64,000 nucleotides of DNA from Bordetella parapertussis (GTDB taxonomy: Bacteria; Acidobacteriota; Terriglobia; Bryobacterales; Bryobacteraceae). Location of the stretch: positions 1 through 64,000 of the forward strand of contig CALQCC020000008.1 of NCBI GenBank assembly GCA_943328975.2, read 5' to 3'. Both the position numbers and the translations under genes were made by a program. Each line of letters begins with the position of its first letter. Positions within the stretch are counted from its first letter, which is position 1. Positions 1 through 8,073 of this stretch are shown here, piece by piece. The notes under the pieces were generated by a model. That model was not told where the DNA came from and ran no database searches. It worked only from the letters and a program-made list of their open reading frames with translations.

Positions 1-119
1 CACAACCGACCTGAGAGGCACACCGATGGGATGCTAGCCAGGGCGAAATGCCCGCTGGCGGCCATCATGAAACCACGCAGTCCCGCCTCAAACTCATATC
101 CGAAACCAAAAAGCACTGA

Positions 120-2537
120 AGCTGCCCCTTTTTTCCGCACCCTGTTACGGTTGCCACGGGCGTCATCACCACGATCGCCGGTACTGGCATCGCGAACCTT
201 ACGGGGAACGGTGGTCAGGCCACCAGCGCGACGCTGTTGTTCCCTCACTCCATCGGTATTGAAGCGAATGGAGACATCCTCATTGCCGGCGATTACGACA
301 TCCGCCGGGTTACGTTGACGACGGGCATCATTCGGAACGTGGCTCCGTATTTTTCCGACTGGGGCTTCGGGGGGGATGGCGGGCTCGCCGACCTTGCAAC
401 CTGGGGTTCGATCGCGGGCATCGCGGTTGCCCCCAATGGCGATATCGTCGTTGCTGACAATTCGAACTACCGGGTTCGCCGCATCCGCTCAGGGAAGGTC
501 AATACAGTGGCCGGTGTTGGGCTGGTGAATGACGTTGAAACGTCCAAGGCGTATCTGAGTTCGCCGGCCGGTTTGGCGTTCGATACGTCGGGCGCGCTGC
601 TGATCGCCGATGGCCTCTTTAACCAGATCCGCTCTGCCACTGCGGGGCGCATTGCGAAAGTATTTGGCGACGGCTATGCAACCTCAGCGTTCAATCGAGT
701 CGACCGGCCACAGGGTGTTGCCAGAGACCGCTTCGGATTTCTCTACATCGCGGATACCGACAATAATCGCATTCTGAGGGCCGATCCGAGCGGGGCCGCC
801 AATGTCTTCGCGGGTGGCCGTGGCAGGGGTTTTAACGGCACGTTCGGGACAGCCACTACCATTGCATTGGCCGCACCTCGCGCTGTAGTGGCGGATGCGG
901 ACGGAGTTATCTACGTCGCCGATACCGACAACTGCCGCATTCGGAAAGTGACACAAGGGTTAATGTCAACGATTGCGGGTGGAGGCACGTGCGCTTATTC
1001 CGGCGACGACGGACCTGCTACCTCCGCAGGACTCATTCCGATGGATATTGCGCTGGATGGGAAAGGCGGGATGCTGATCGCGGAAGGGCTCAACCACCGG
1101 ATTCGCCGCATCGATCTCACGACGGGGATTATTACGACCGTAGCGGGCATCGGTACGGCGGGCCATGGCGGCGATGGCGGATCGGCGAAGTTGGCGCAGT
1201 TGAACGACCCTCGTGGTGTGGCGGTGGATAGTGCCGGACGCATCTACGTCGCGGAATATGGATCTAGTATGGTTCGCCTGATTCAGGACGGAAGCATTCG
1301 CACCATTGCGGGCACGGGAGAGTTTATTTCCAGTGCCGATTCCGGTCCAGCGACCGCGGTGGCCTTTGATCCTGTCAGGTTGATCGTGGACGGTGCCGGG
1401 ACTATCTATGTCTCGGATGAATACAATGACCGCATTCGCAAGCTCTCTGTCGCCGTTCCGAGCGGGATCCAAGTGCTGCAGGGCTTGGGCGCGTCTGGGG
1501 AAGCCGGCGCCAAGATCACTTTGCAGGTGAGAGTTGTCGAGGCTACTGGAATCCCCGTGGCGAATACTTCCGTTCGGTTCCTGTTGTCGACGGGCGTCGC
1601 TCAGTTGTCGTCGGCCTCTACGTTTACGACCTCGGCGGGCATCGCACAGATTCAGGTCACGCTAGGAAATACGTTAGGTCCAGTGACGGTCACTGTGTCC
1701 ACGGACGGTGTTCCTTCGGTCCCCGTCACCATGCAGATCGCAGCGCCGGCGGTACCCGTCCCGCAGTTGGACGATGCTGCAGTGGTCGGAGCGGGACTCA
1801 GCGTCCCCGCGGTTCACGCGCTTTCGACCGGCGGCATCATGACCGCTTTCGGCAGAAACTTTGGTGTCGGCGCGACGTTCCGAAAGGTGGGGGCGTCGGA
1901 CCTGGTCAATGGGAAAGTTCCCACCAACTTCGCCGGCGTCTGCATCGATGTTGCGGGCGTGCGCGCGCCGGTTTTCGGGGCCTCCGATACCCAGGTGAAT
2001 TTCCAGGCGCCTGCGGGTCTTTCTGGAAATGTGAGCGTGAAGGTGATCGTGGGCTGCGGAACGGCGAACGAGAAGTCGACCACTGCGGTAACGGTGGCCG
2101 CGCAAGCCGCCAGCCCTGAGTTCTTCTACTTCGCGGCGTCGGCCAACGGCAAGAATCCAGTGGCCGCGACGGACACGATCACAGGGGCGCTGCGTGCGTC
2201 GTCGACGTTGTTTCCAGGCAGTGGCATCAGCGCAGCGAAACCTGGGAGCTACGTGACCGTTTACGCCACAGGTTTCGGCGATACCGACGCGTCCTATGCG
2301 CCGGGCGATTTCCCCTCCGGGATCGGACGCGCGAAAGGGCTGGTACGGGTCCTGTTGAATGGACAGCCTCTGCCCGACGACAACGTTCTCTATGCGGGCG
2401 TTACGCCCAACAGTCCCGGACTCTACCAGCTCAATCTGTTGGTGCCTACCACCACGGGTCCCGGAGATCTGACGCTGGTGATCGAGATCGGCGGCATTCA
2501 GAGCCCGGCTGGCGCGTACTTAACGGTGGCGCCCTAA
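120..2537 (+). CDS. Secreted-type NHL beta-propeller protein with Ig-like and TIGR03437 C-terminal domains; 5' end damaged or missing
   Basis: Many NHL-type repeats of the form GDIVVADNSNYRVRRI / GTIYVSDEYNDRIRKL fill about the first 450 residues counted from position 120 and should form one or more beta-propellers. An invasin-like Ig domain follows (about 450-540), then a region of about 250 residues matching the TIGR03437 domain of acidobacterial extracellular proteins. Such proteins are normally exported, but no signal peptide or ATG/GTG is visible. The frame is open only from 120, after an in-frame TGA at 117-119, and propeller-like sequence is already present by about position 150. The first conventional start would be TTG at 237, inside a repeat. 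A C4-T6 run at 125-134 could mark a frameshift. Function unknown; such propellers usually bind proteins or glycans. The 3' end overlaps the convergent thioesterase by 4 nt. Confidence 0.8.
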   Translation, partial: SCPFFPHPVTVATGVITTIAGTGIANLTGNGGQATSATLLFPHSIGIEANGDILIAGDYDIRRVTLTTGIIRNVAPYFSDWGFGGDGGLADLATWGSIAGIAVAPNGDIVVADNSNYRVRRIRSGKVNTVAGVGLVNDVETSKAYLSSPAGLAFDTSGALLIADGLFNQIRSATAGRIAKVFGDGYATSAFNRVDRPQGVARDRFGFLYIADTDNNRILRADPSGAANVFAGGRGRGFNGTFGTATTIALAAPRAVVADADGVIYVADTDNCRIRKVTQGLMSTIAGGGTCAYSGDDGPATSAGLIPMDIALDGKGGMLIAEGLNHRIRRIDLTTGIITTVAGIGTAGHGGDGGSAKLAQLNDPRGVAVDSAGRIYVAEYGSSMVRLIQDGSIRTIAGTGEFISSADSGPATAVAFDPVRLIVDGAGTIYVSDEYNDRIRKLSVAVPSGIQVLQGLGASGEAGAKITLQVRVVEATGIPVANTSVRFLLSTGVAQLSSASTFTTSAGIAQIQVTLGNTLGPVTVTVSTDGVPSVPVTMQIAAPAVPVPQLDDAAVVGAGLSVPAVHALSTGGIMTAFGRNFGVGATFRKVGASDLVNGKVPTNFAGVCIDVAGVRAPVFGASDTQVNFQAPAGLSGNVSVKVIVGCGTANEKSTTAVTVAAQAASPEFFYFAASANGKNPVAATDTITGALRASSTLFPGSGISAAKPGSYVTVYATGFGDTDASYAPGDFPSGIGRAKGLVRVLLNGQPLPDDNVLYAGVTPNSPGLYQLNLLVPTTTGPGDLTLVIEIGGIQSPAGAYLTVAP

Positions 2538-2941
2538 CGGGTGATGCCCAAAGTCGCGTGATATTTGGCCGGGCACTTGGCTGGTTTACGATCGCGACCG
2601 CAGAAGACGTGTTTGGTGGTTCCGGTGGCCAGCACCCGTTGGTCCTCGCCGGACACCATTTCATATTCGAAGCGGATCATGCGCGCGTTGGCCTCGCCGA
2701 TGCGCGTGCGGATGATGACTTCTTCGTCATACAAGGCCGGTGCGCGATAGCGGCAGTTCGCCTCCGCCACCACCAGCAGGACTCCGTCCTCGCGCTCCAT
2801 GTCGCGATAGCGCAAGCCGGCCGCGCGCCAGTATTCGACGCGGCCCACTTCCATCCACACAAGGTAGTTGGCGTGATAGACGACGCCCATTTGATCGGTT
2901 TCGGCGTAGCGGACCCGCACACGAGCGTCGACAGTTTCCAT
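2534..2941 (-). CDS. YbgC/FadM-like acyl-CoA thioesterase (hotdog fold)
   Basis: A 135-residue single-domain hotdog protein of the usual family length. The N-terminus carries the 4-hydroxybenzoyl-CoA thioesterase signature YAETDQMGVVYHANYLVWME (residues 12-31), in which Asp16 corresponds to the catalytic aspartate. The family hydrolyses acyl-CoA thioesters in the cytoplasm, and YbgC members associate with Tol-Pal genes in proteobacteria. No tol gene is present here, so the substrate is open. The gene starts 49 nt from the divergent molybdopterin synthase gene and its stop overlaps the stop of the convergent NHL gene. Confidence 0.85.
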   Translation of the reverse strand: METVDARVRVRYAETDQMGVVYHANYLVWMEVGRVEYWRAAGLRYRDMEREDGVLLVVAEANCRYRAPALYDEEVIIRTRIGEANARMIRFEYEMVSGEDQRVLATGTTKHVFCGRDRKPAKCPAKYHATLGITR

Positions 2942-2990
2942 TAGGGCCGATTATAGCGAAACGGGAGCGCTTCACCGCACGTCTGTTACC

Positions 2991-3734
2991 ATGACAATCG
3001 TGCGGATCCGCGTCCTATTCTTCGGTGTTTTGCGTGATATTGTAGGCCTGCGCGAGGACTCTATCGAGGTCCCCGAAGGCGGTCGGGTCGATTCTGTGTA
3101 CGAACATTACGCGGCTCGTTTTCCACGACTGCGCGAGGTTTCTTCCAGCATCGTGCTGGCTCTGAATCAACAGTTCTCGGAACCGGCGGCTCCTCTGGCG
3201 GATGGGGACGAAGTCGCGTTTCTGCCTCCGGTGAGCGGCGGCTCGGGCGCGTTCCTGCAAGAGATCAGCGACCCTGCGGGGCACTTCTTCGCGATCACGC
3301 GGGATCCCATCGACGGCCGGGCGCTTGTTGAGCGTCTGCAGCAGGATCATGACGGGGCCGTGGTTACCTTCGACGGCGTCACGCGCAACAACACCAAGGG
3401 CCGGGCGACGCGTTTTCTGGAATACGAATGCTACGAAGGCATGGCGATCAAGATGATGGCGCAGATCGGGCGCGAGATTGCGGCGCGCGTTACGGAGCAT
3501 GGTTCGATCAGCCGCATCGGCATCATTCATCGCCTGGGGCGACTTGAAATCCGCGAGGCCAGCGTGGTCATCGTGGTCACGTCGCCGCATCGTCGCGCGG
3601 CCTTCCACGGAGCGCTCGACGCGATCAATCGCCTGAAGAAGCTGGTCCCGATCTGGAAGAAAGAATATTTCGCCGATGGCGAAGTGTGGGTGGAAGGCGA
3701 ATGGGACGATTCCGTTACAAAAGCGCGCTCCTAA
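2991..3734 (+). CDS. Fused molybdopterin synthase, MoaD-MoaE (MoaX-like)
   Basis: Residues 1-84 are a MoaD ubiquitin-like domain ending in the diagnostic Gly-Gly (PPVSGG, G83-G84). Residues from about 90 to 240 are a MoaE domain with VVTFDGVTRNN, the HRLG turn (180-183), SPHR and the lysine motif PIWKKEYF (220-227). MoaD carries a C-terminal thiocarboxylate and MoaE holds the substrate; together they convert precursor Z (cPMP) to molybdopterin. In a fusion the Gly-Gly is internal and must be freed by cleavage to be thiocarboxylated, as described for mycobacterial MoaX. ATG at 2991. No other moa gene lies in the window. It heads a forward run with the VWFA, Hfq-like and inositol phosphatase genes. 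Confidence 0.9.
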   Translation: MTIVRIRVLFFGVLRDIVGLREDSIEVPEGGRVDSVYEHYAARFPRLREVSSSIVLALNQQFSEPAAPLADGDEVAFLPPVSGGSGAFLQEISDPAGHFFAITRDPIDGRALVERLQQDHDGAVVTFDGVTRNNTKGRATRFLEYECYEGMAIKMMAQIGREIAARVTEHGSISRIGIIHRLGRLEIREASVVIVVTSPHRRAAFHGALDAINRLKKLVPIWKKEYFADGEVWVEGEWDDSVTKARS

Positions 3735-4609
3735 TTCTGTGCGCCGTCGCCGCCGTTGCCCAGGAGCCGATCTTCTATGGCTCCACCAAACTGGTGCGCC
3801 TGATCGTCTCGGTGAAAGACGCGAGTGGACAAGCCATTGGCACGCTGGACAAGTCGGACTTCAGCGTTACCGATAGCGGCGTCGCGCAAACCATCACCTT
3901 TTTCGAACACCATACGGAAGTGCCGCTCTCTGTGTCGCTGCTCATCGATGTCAGCGGGTCCACCGGCAAGGACCTCGGCTACGAAGTCGATTCGCTGAAG
4001 AAGTTCATCCGCGCGCTGCTCAAGGAAGGCAACCCGGACGACGCCATTGCGCTCTATTCCTTCGATAGCGACGTCACCGAACTGAATACGTTCACGCGCC
4101 GCGAGCAGCGCCTGCGAGACTCGCTGGATCGCATCAAGCCCGACGGAGGCACCTCGCTCTTCGACGCTGTCTACTTGGCTTCGCGCCGGATCGAGGGTCG
4201 CGAAGGGCGCCACGTGATCGTAGTCGTTACCGACGGAGGCGACACCACCAGCAAACAGAGCTTCCAGGCCACGCTGCGAACGGTGCAGTTTTCCGAAGCC
4301 GTGGTCTACCCGATCCTGGTGACGCCCATCACCACCGATCCCGGTCGCAACCTGGGCGGCGAGCGCGTTCTGTCACAGTTCGCCAGCAACACGGGAGGCC
4401 GCGTCTTTGAGCCTACGGCCTCGAACCAATTGGATCGCATCTTCACCGAAATCCTGCGCGACCTGCGCACGCAATATCTGCTGGGCTACCAGCCCACGAA
4501 TCTTCCAGCGGACTTGCCCGCGTTCCATCCCATCCGGCTCACGCTGAAGAACCGTCCCGAATTGCGAGTCTCCACGCGCAGCGGCTACTATGAAGACGCG
4601 AAGCGCTAA
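3701..4609 (+). CDS. Acidobacterial VWFA-domain protein (TIGR03436 type), exported
   Basis: About 302 residues from the ATG at 3701. A basic/hydrophobic leader (MGRFRYKSALLILCAVAAVAQ) suggests export. An N-terminal beta-sandwich-like segment (KDFSV/TDSG type) is followed by a von Willebrand A domain with the metal-ion MIDAS motif DVSGS (D83, S85, S87) and the later GGTSLFD and TDGGD loops. This architecture matches the 'VWFA-related acidobacterial domain' family; the ligand is unknown. A GTG at 3686 is an alternative start but would place five charged residues before the leader. The start overlaps the end of the moaDE-type gene by 34 nt, so translation is probably coupled. The next gene starts 2 nt after its stop. 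Confidence 0.85.
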   Translation: MGRFRYKSALLILCAVAAVAQEPIFYGSTKLVRLIVSVKDASGQAIGTLDKSDFSVTDSGVAQTITFFEHHTEVPLSVSLLIDVSGSTGKDLGYEVDSLKKFIRALLKEGNPDDAIALYSFDSDVTELNTFTRREQRLRDSLDRIKPDGGTSLFDAVYLASRRIEGREGRHVIVVVTDGGDTTSKQSFQATLRTVQFSEAVVYPILVTPITTDPGRNLGGERVLSQFASNTGGRVFEPTASNQLDRIFTEILRDLRTQYLLGYQPTNLPADLPAFHPIRLTLKNRPELRVSTRSGYYEDAKR

Positions 4610-4611
4610 AC

Positions 4612-4845
4612 ATGGCCGGGAAAATTAGTCAGCAAAAAGCACCTGAGCAGACGTTGGCGGAAGTCCGCTACCTGAAGCAGCTCGTGGAAGATCGCACGCC
4701 CGTGCGCGCCCGCTTGACCGACAATTCCGAAGTGGAAGGCGTCATTGAGTTCTACGACACCGGCTTCATCCGCCTCACGCGCGAGGGCGCGCCCAACTTG
4801 TTTCTGTATAAACACGACATCAAGTATCTCTACGAATTGAGTTAA
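4612..4845 (+). CDS. hfq: Hfq-like Sm-fold RNA-binding protein
   Basis: 77 residues, the size of a bacterial Hfq. The sequence aligns with Hfq over both Sm motifs: a basic N-terminal helix region (YLKQLVEDRTPVRARL), Sm1 with VEGVIEFYDTGFIRL (about residues 43-57) and Sm2 with LFLYKHDIKYL (about 64-74), including the near-invariant Tyr-Lys-His. Hfq forms hexamers that help small RNAs pair with mRNAs. This copy departs from the enterobacterial consensus in several places: KHD instead of KHA, and no extended C-terminal tail. It sits between the VWFA gene and an inositol monophosphatase, not beside miaA/hflX. Confidence 0.78.
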   Translation: MAGKISQQKAPEQTLAEVRYLKQLVEDRTPVRARLTDNSEVEGVIEFYDTGFIRLTREGAPNLFLYKHDIKYLYELS

Positions 4846-4850
4846 ATCCA

Positions 4851-5669
4851 TTGCCGTCCTATCTTGAAACCGCAGTAGACATCGCCCGCGAGGCGTCCGT
4901 CTTGTTGTCTGACTTCGCCCGCCAGCGCGTGGGCTTTGAATTGAAGGGCGAGCATGACTTGGTCACGGTGGCCGACCGCGCCAGCGAAAAACTGATCGTC
5001 GAGCGTCTGCAACGCGAATATCCCACGCACCATATCATGGCCGAAGAGGGCGGGGAAACGATGGGGTCGTCTGAATACCGCTGGTACGTCGATCCGCTGG
5101 ATGGCACCACGAACTTCGCGCACGGCTTCCCTGTTTATAACGTCACTCTGGCGCTGGAACACAAAGGCGAATTGATCGCGGGAGTGATCGCGGATCCCAC
5201 CCGAGGGGAAGTTTTCTCGGCGGAACTCGGCTCGGGCGCGTTCTTGAACGGCGAACGCATTCATGTGTCCAAGGCCGCGAACTTGAATGTCGCGTTGGCC
5301 GGCACCGGCTTTCCTTCGCGGAAGCGGCATCGGAACATCAACGTTCATTTCTTTCATCAGATCTCAATGATGACCCACGGAGTTCGCCGCGCCGGAGCTG
5401 CCGCGCTCGACTTAGCCTACGTCGCCTGTGGACGCCTCGATATGTTCTGGGAGTTCAGCCTCAATCCTTGGGACGTTGCTGCGGGAACGCTGCTGGTTCG
5501 TGAGGCGGGCGGCACAGTCTCGAAGATGCGCGGGGAGCTTGCGGAACTGCAAGCCGACAATATCCTGGCCGACAATACGCTGCTGCACGAAGAGACTTTG
5601 GCGCTATTCGCGGAAGTTTATGCGGGCAAGTATCGTGAAGCTCTGCCCGAGCTGCCAAAGATTTCTTAG
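4851..5669 (+). CDS. suhB: Inositol-1-monophosphatase family phosphatase (SuhB-like)
   Basis: 272 residues with the Mg2+-dependent inositol monophosphatase motifs: the acidic pair in AEEGGE (E65, E66), the first signature YVDPLDGTTNF (residues 79-89; D81, D84) and the second NPWDVAAG (D208). The enzyme dephosphorylates inositol monophosphate or similar sugar phosphates in the cytoplasm. SuhB in other bacteria also affects rRNA transcription, which cannot be inferred here. The start is TTG at 4851, five bases after the hfq-like stop; no ATG gives a complete N-terminal helix. Probably the last gene of the moaDE-VWFA-hfq run. Confidence 0.88.
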   Translation: MPSYLETAVDIAREASVLLSDFARQRVGFELKGEHDLVTVADRASEKLIVERLQREYPTHHIMAEEGGETMGSSEYRWYVDPLDGTTNFAHGFPVYNVTLALEHKGELIAGVIADPTRGEVFSAELGSGAFLNGERIHVSKAANLNVALAGTGFPSRKRHRNINVHFFHQISMMTHGVRRAGAAALDLAYVACGRLDMFWEFSLNPWDVAAGTLLVREAGGTVSKMRGELAELQADNILADNTLLHEETLALFAEVYAGKYREALPELPKIS

Positions 5670-5698
5670 CCGCCGATGAATGCGGATCAACGTGGATA
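5670..5698. repeat. Short dispersed intergenic motif, copy 1
   Basis: This stretch right after the suhB stop closely matches 24401-24429. Both read CCGC-x-GATGAATGC-x-GAT-x-AACG-x-x-GA with few differences. Internally it is a loose tandem of GATnAACGnnGAT units. Both copies lie between genes and neither appears coding. Confidence 0.5.
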
Positions 5699-5708
5699 AG
5701 GCACCGGA

Positions 5709-6221
5709 ATGTGGAGTCTTGGATCAACACGAATCGAAGTGTTCTCGCCGCTCTCCCCGGCTGAGTGCTTCACGCGACTAGATGCCGAACTTGGGATGTA
5801 TGGCAACAAGGCTGTAGCTGGCAAAGTGAGGCGTGACTCTCTGCGACTACGCGAGCGGATCTGGTATCGGAATTCCTTCCAAACTTTCCTCTTCGCGAAA
5901 TTGGTGCCGCAAGCTCAGGGCACGCTCATCGTCGGGCGGCTGGGGATGCACTGGCTCGTTCTGACGTTCATGGCTGTTTGGCTCGGCGGGGCTTTAAGTT
6001 TTGCCGTGGGATGGCTCTTGGCGTCCCTTCGGGGCGACGCCGTCGGTGGTCCCCCGTTCGCGATCCTGGTGTTCTTCCCGGTTTTCGGAGTTGCCCTTTG
6101 TGGTTTCGGGCGTTTCTTAGCGCGCCACGAAGCTCAATTTCTTACTTACTTTCTGGTGGAGACCGTCAAAGGGCAGCTTCAAGAACCCGACTCCGCGACA
6201 CGCATCGTGCAGGACCGTTAA
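5709..6221 (+). CDS. Hypothetical membrane protein with two predicted transmembrane segments
   Basis: 170 residues from the ATG at 5709; I do not recognise a family. The first 75 residues are soluble-looking and polar. Two hydrophobic stretches follow, at about 79-102 (WLVLTFMAVWLGGALSFAVG) and 115-138 (FAILVFFPVFGVALCGFG), with a short cytoplasmic-like tail. Third-position GC bias looks weaker than in suhB upstream, which may mean lineage-specific or recently acquired DNA. Same strand as its neighbours; the next gene starts 8 nt after its stop. Confidence 0.6.
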   Translation: MWSLGSTRIEVFSPLSPAECFTRLDAELGMYGNKAVAGKVRRDSLRLRERIWYRNSFQTFLFAKLVPQAQGTLIVGRLGMHWLVLTFMAVWLGGALSFAVGWLLASLRGDAVGGPPFAILVFFPVFGVALCGFGRFLARHEAQFLTYFLVETVKGQLQEPDSATRIVQDR

Positions 6222-6229
6222 ACTAGTAC

Positions 6230-6739
6230 TTGCTCACCGATCTAGTCCAAATCAAACGCGAAGGCGAAAAGAAGCACGCCGAGAACATGGCGTTCCGCCG
6301 CTGGCTCAAGTCCCACAATTACGTGGAGCGGCAGTTTCACAAGGCCGCGCAGGAAGTTCACGACGCCATCGACTGCCGCGAATGCGCTCAGTGCTGCAAG
6401 GTCACCGAGGTCGAAGTGACGGAGCGCGACATCGAGCATCTGATGAAATTCTTAGGTGCCTCGCGCAAGCGCTTCTTCGCGGATTACGCGATGACCAACG
6501 ACGAGGGAAAGGCGATTCTCAAGCGTTCCGACAAAGACGGGTGCATATTCCTCAGCGGCAACGATTGCACGGTGTACGAAGCTCGGCCGGCGGACTGCGA
6601 ACGCTTTCCACACCTGCTGCGTGGAGCTGGGTCGCTCGATTTCCGCATGTGGAAGATGCCGGACCGCGCCACCTATTGCCCCATCGTCTACAACTGGCTG
6701 GAAAAAGTGAAGGCCCTGACCAAATTTGCCTTCAAATAG
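6230..6739 (+). CDS. YkgJ-type cysteine cluster protein (putative metal-binding)
   Basis: 169 residues with the zinc/iron-chelating cysteine pattern of the YkgJ/UPF0153 family: CRECAQCC (C49, C52, C55, C56), then CIFL at 105, NDCTVYEARPADCERFP (C113, C123) and a late Cys150. The family is thought to bind Zn or an Fe-S cluster; its biochemical role is not established. The start codon is TTG at 6230. It follows the membrane protein closely, so the two may be cotranscribed. Confidence 0.85.
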   Translation: MLTDLVQIKREGEKKHAENMAFRRWLKSHNYVERQFHKAAQEVHDAIDCRECAQCCKVTEVEVTERDIEHLMKFLGASRKRFFADYAMTNDEGKAILKRSDKDGCIFLSGNDCTVYEARPADCERFPHLLRGAGSLDFRMWKMPDRATYCPIVYNWLEKVKALTKFAFK

Positions 6740-6838
6740 TCAGCACAACGCAACATAGTTCCGGGTAAACTGGAATTGACCTTCCCCGCAGATCTTCACC
6801 TCGGCCTCGTTGTCCGCACCATAAAGGAGACGAACCTC

Positions 6839-7144
6839 ATGCCAAGAGCGAAAGCGGTTGCTAGTTCAACCCCAGCACCAAAGAAGAGCCGGAGTAGTGC
6901 GCCGATTGTTGCCCAGGTTGTTGCCCCGGTTGTCGAACGAAAGCGTACTCCCATTCGGCGGAAAGCGGTTACATCGGCTGCCGTCGCGATCCCGCAGTTC
7001 GACGTCACGGCGTATCACGACGAGATCGCCGAGGCGGCCTATCTGAATTGGCTCCAGCGCGCAGGCGGCGCGGGCAGTCCGGAAGAAGACTGGATCCAGG
7101 CCGAGAACACGGTGCGCATCAAACACACGGCGAGTCTCACCTAG
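6839..7144 (+). CDS. DUF2934 domain small protein
   Basis: 101 residues. The first half is a low-complexity Ala/Pro/Lys-rich basic segment. The second half (about 59-89) carries the DUF2934 pattern HDEIAEAAYLNWLQ...GSPEEDWIQAE. The domain is common in acidobacteria and some proteobacteria and has no known function. The ATG at 6839 is set by an AAGGAG box at 6824-6829 with a 9-nt spacer; a longer in-frame start upstream lacks such a site. The basic tail suggests nucleic-acid or anionic-surface contact, which is inference only. Convergent with ku. Confidence 0.75.
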   Translation: MPRAKAVASSTPAPKKSRSSAPIVAQVVAPVVERKRTPIRRKAVTSAAVAIPQFDVTAYHDEIAEAAYLNWLQRAGGAGSPEEDWIQAENTVRIKHTASLT

Positions 7145-7150
7145 TAGCAG

Positions 7151-7990
7151 TTAACCGCGGGCGCGTTTGCGAGCGGGGCGGACTTCTTCGACCACGGCTT
7201 CAACCGTTGTCGACGAGGCGGCTGGCTTCTTCGCGGCGGCGAGGCTCGCCTTCAGCGCCTCCATGATGTCGATGACTTTGGCCTGCTGCGGCTCGGGCGT
7301 GGCCACGATTTCCTGCCCGGCCTTCTTCGCCTCGATCATGCGCATCAGATTGTCGCGATACTCGTCCCTGTACTTCTCGGGCTCGAAGGATGCGGCCAAG
7401 GCGTCCAGCAGACTGGTGGCCAGCGCTAGCTCCTTTTCCTTGACCAAGGTCAGGTCGGTCCGGAACTCGTCCACCTGGCGGATCTCGTGGCTGAAGTACA
7501 TGGTGTGCATCATCACGCCCTTGTGCCCCGGACGCAGGATCACGATGTGCTCCCGGTTGTGCATGGCGATCTTCGCGACGCCCACCCGGCCCGTATTCTT
7601 GAGCGCCTCGAACAGCAGGGCGTAGGGCTTCTCGCCAGCCTCGTCGGGAGCCATGTAGTAGGAAGTCTCCAGGTAGACCGGGTCAACCTCGTCGGATTTC
7701 ACGAACTCCAGGATCTCCATCACCTTCGCCGACGCCGGAGCCACCTTCTTGATCTCTTCGTCTTCGACGACGACGTAGCGGTCCTTTTCGTATTCGAAAC
7801 CCTTTACGATTTCACTGCGCGGGATGGGTTTGTCTTCGGCCTGGCAATACAGGATCTACTTGATGCGCGAGCCGTCGTGTTTGTGGAGTTGGTTGAAACT
7901 GATGCTCTCACTGCGGGCAGCGGAGTACAATTTGACAGGGAACGAGACCAACCCGAAGGTAAGATGCCCTTTCCAAACTGTGGATGCCAT
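7151..7990 (-). pseudogene. ku: NHEJ Ku protein gene interrupted by an in-frame amber codon
   Basis: Reading the minus strand from ATG at 7990 gives a full-length Ku of about 279 codons: start MASTVWKGHLTFGLVSFPVK, then LHKHDGSRIK, then ILYCQAEDKPIPRSEIVKGFEYE, VVVEDEEIKKVAPASAKV and the normal dimerisation core to the end. One TAG at 7856-7858 (about codon 45) splits it without any change of frame. Related proteins have a residue such as Gln at this point, so one CAG-to-TAG transition would explain it. A Ku homodimer binds DNA ends and recruits LigD. The downstream piece can start at GTG 7744 but would lack about the first 82 residues of the core. The C-terminus is an Ala/Lys/Arg-rich tail. 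Real mutation, sequencing error or readthrough cannot be told apart here. Confidence 0.88.
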
Positions 7991-8073
7991 AACGTGAAAG
8001 CCCCTCTCGTAGAAGATTCGTTTAACCACTATACCGCAAACATTCTATGGCAGTTGTGTTGTGGAGGCTGCGC

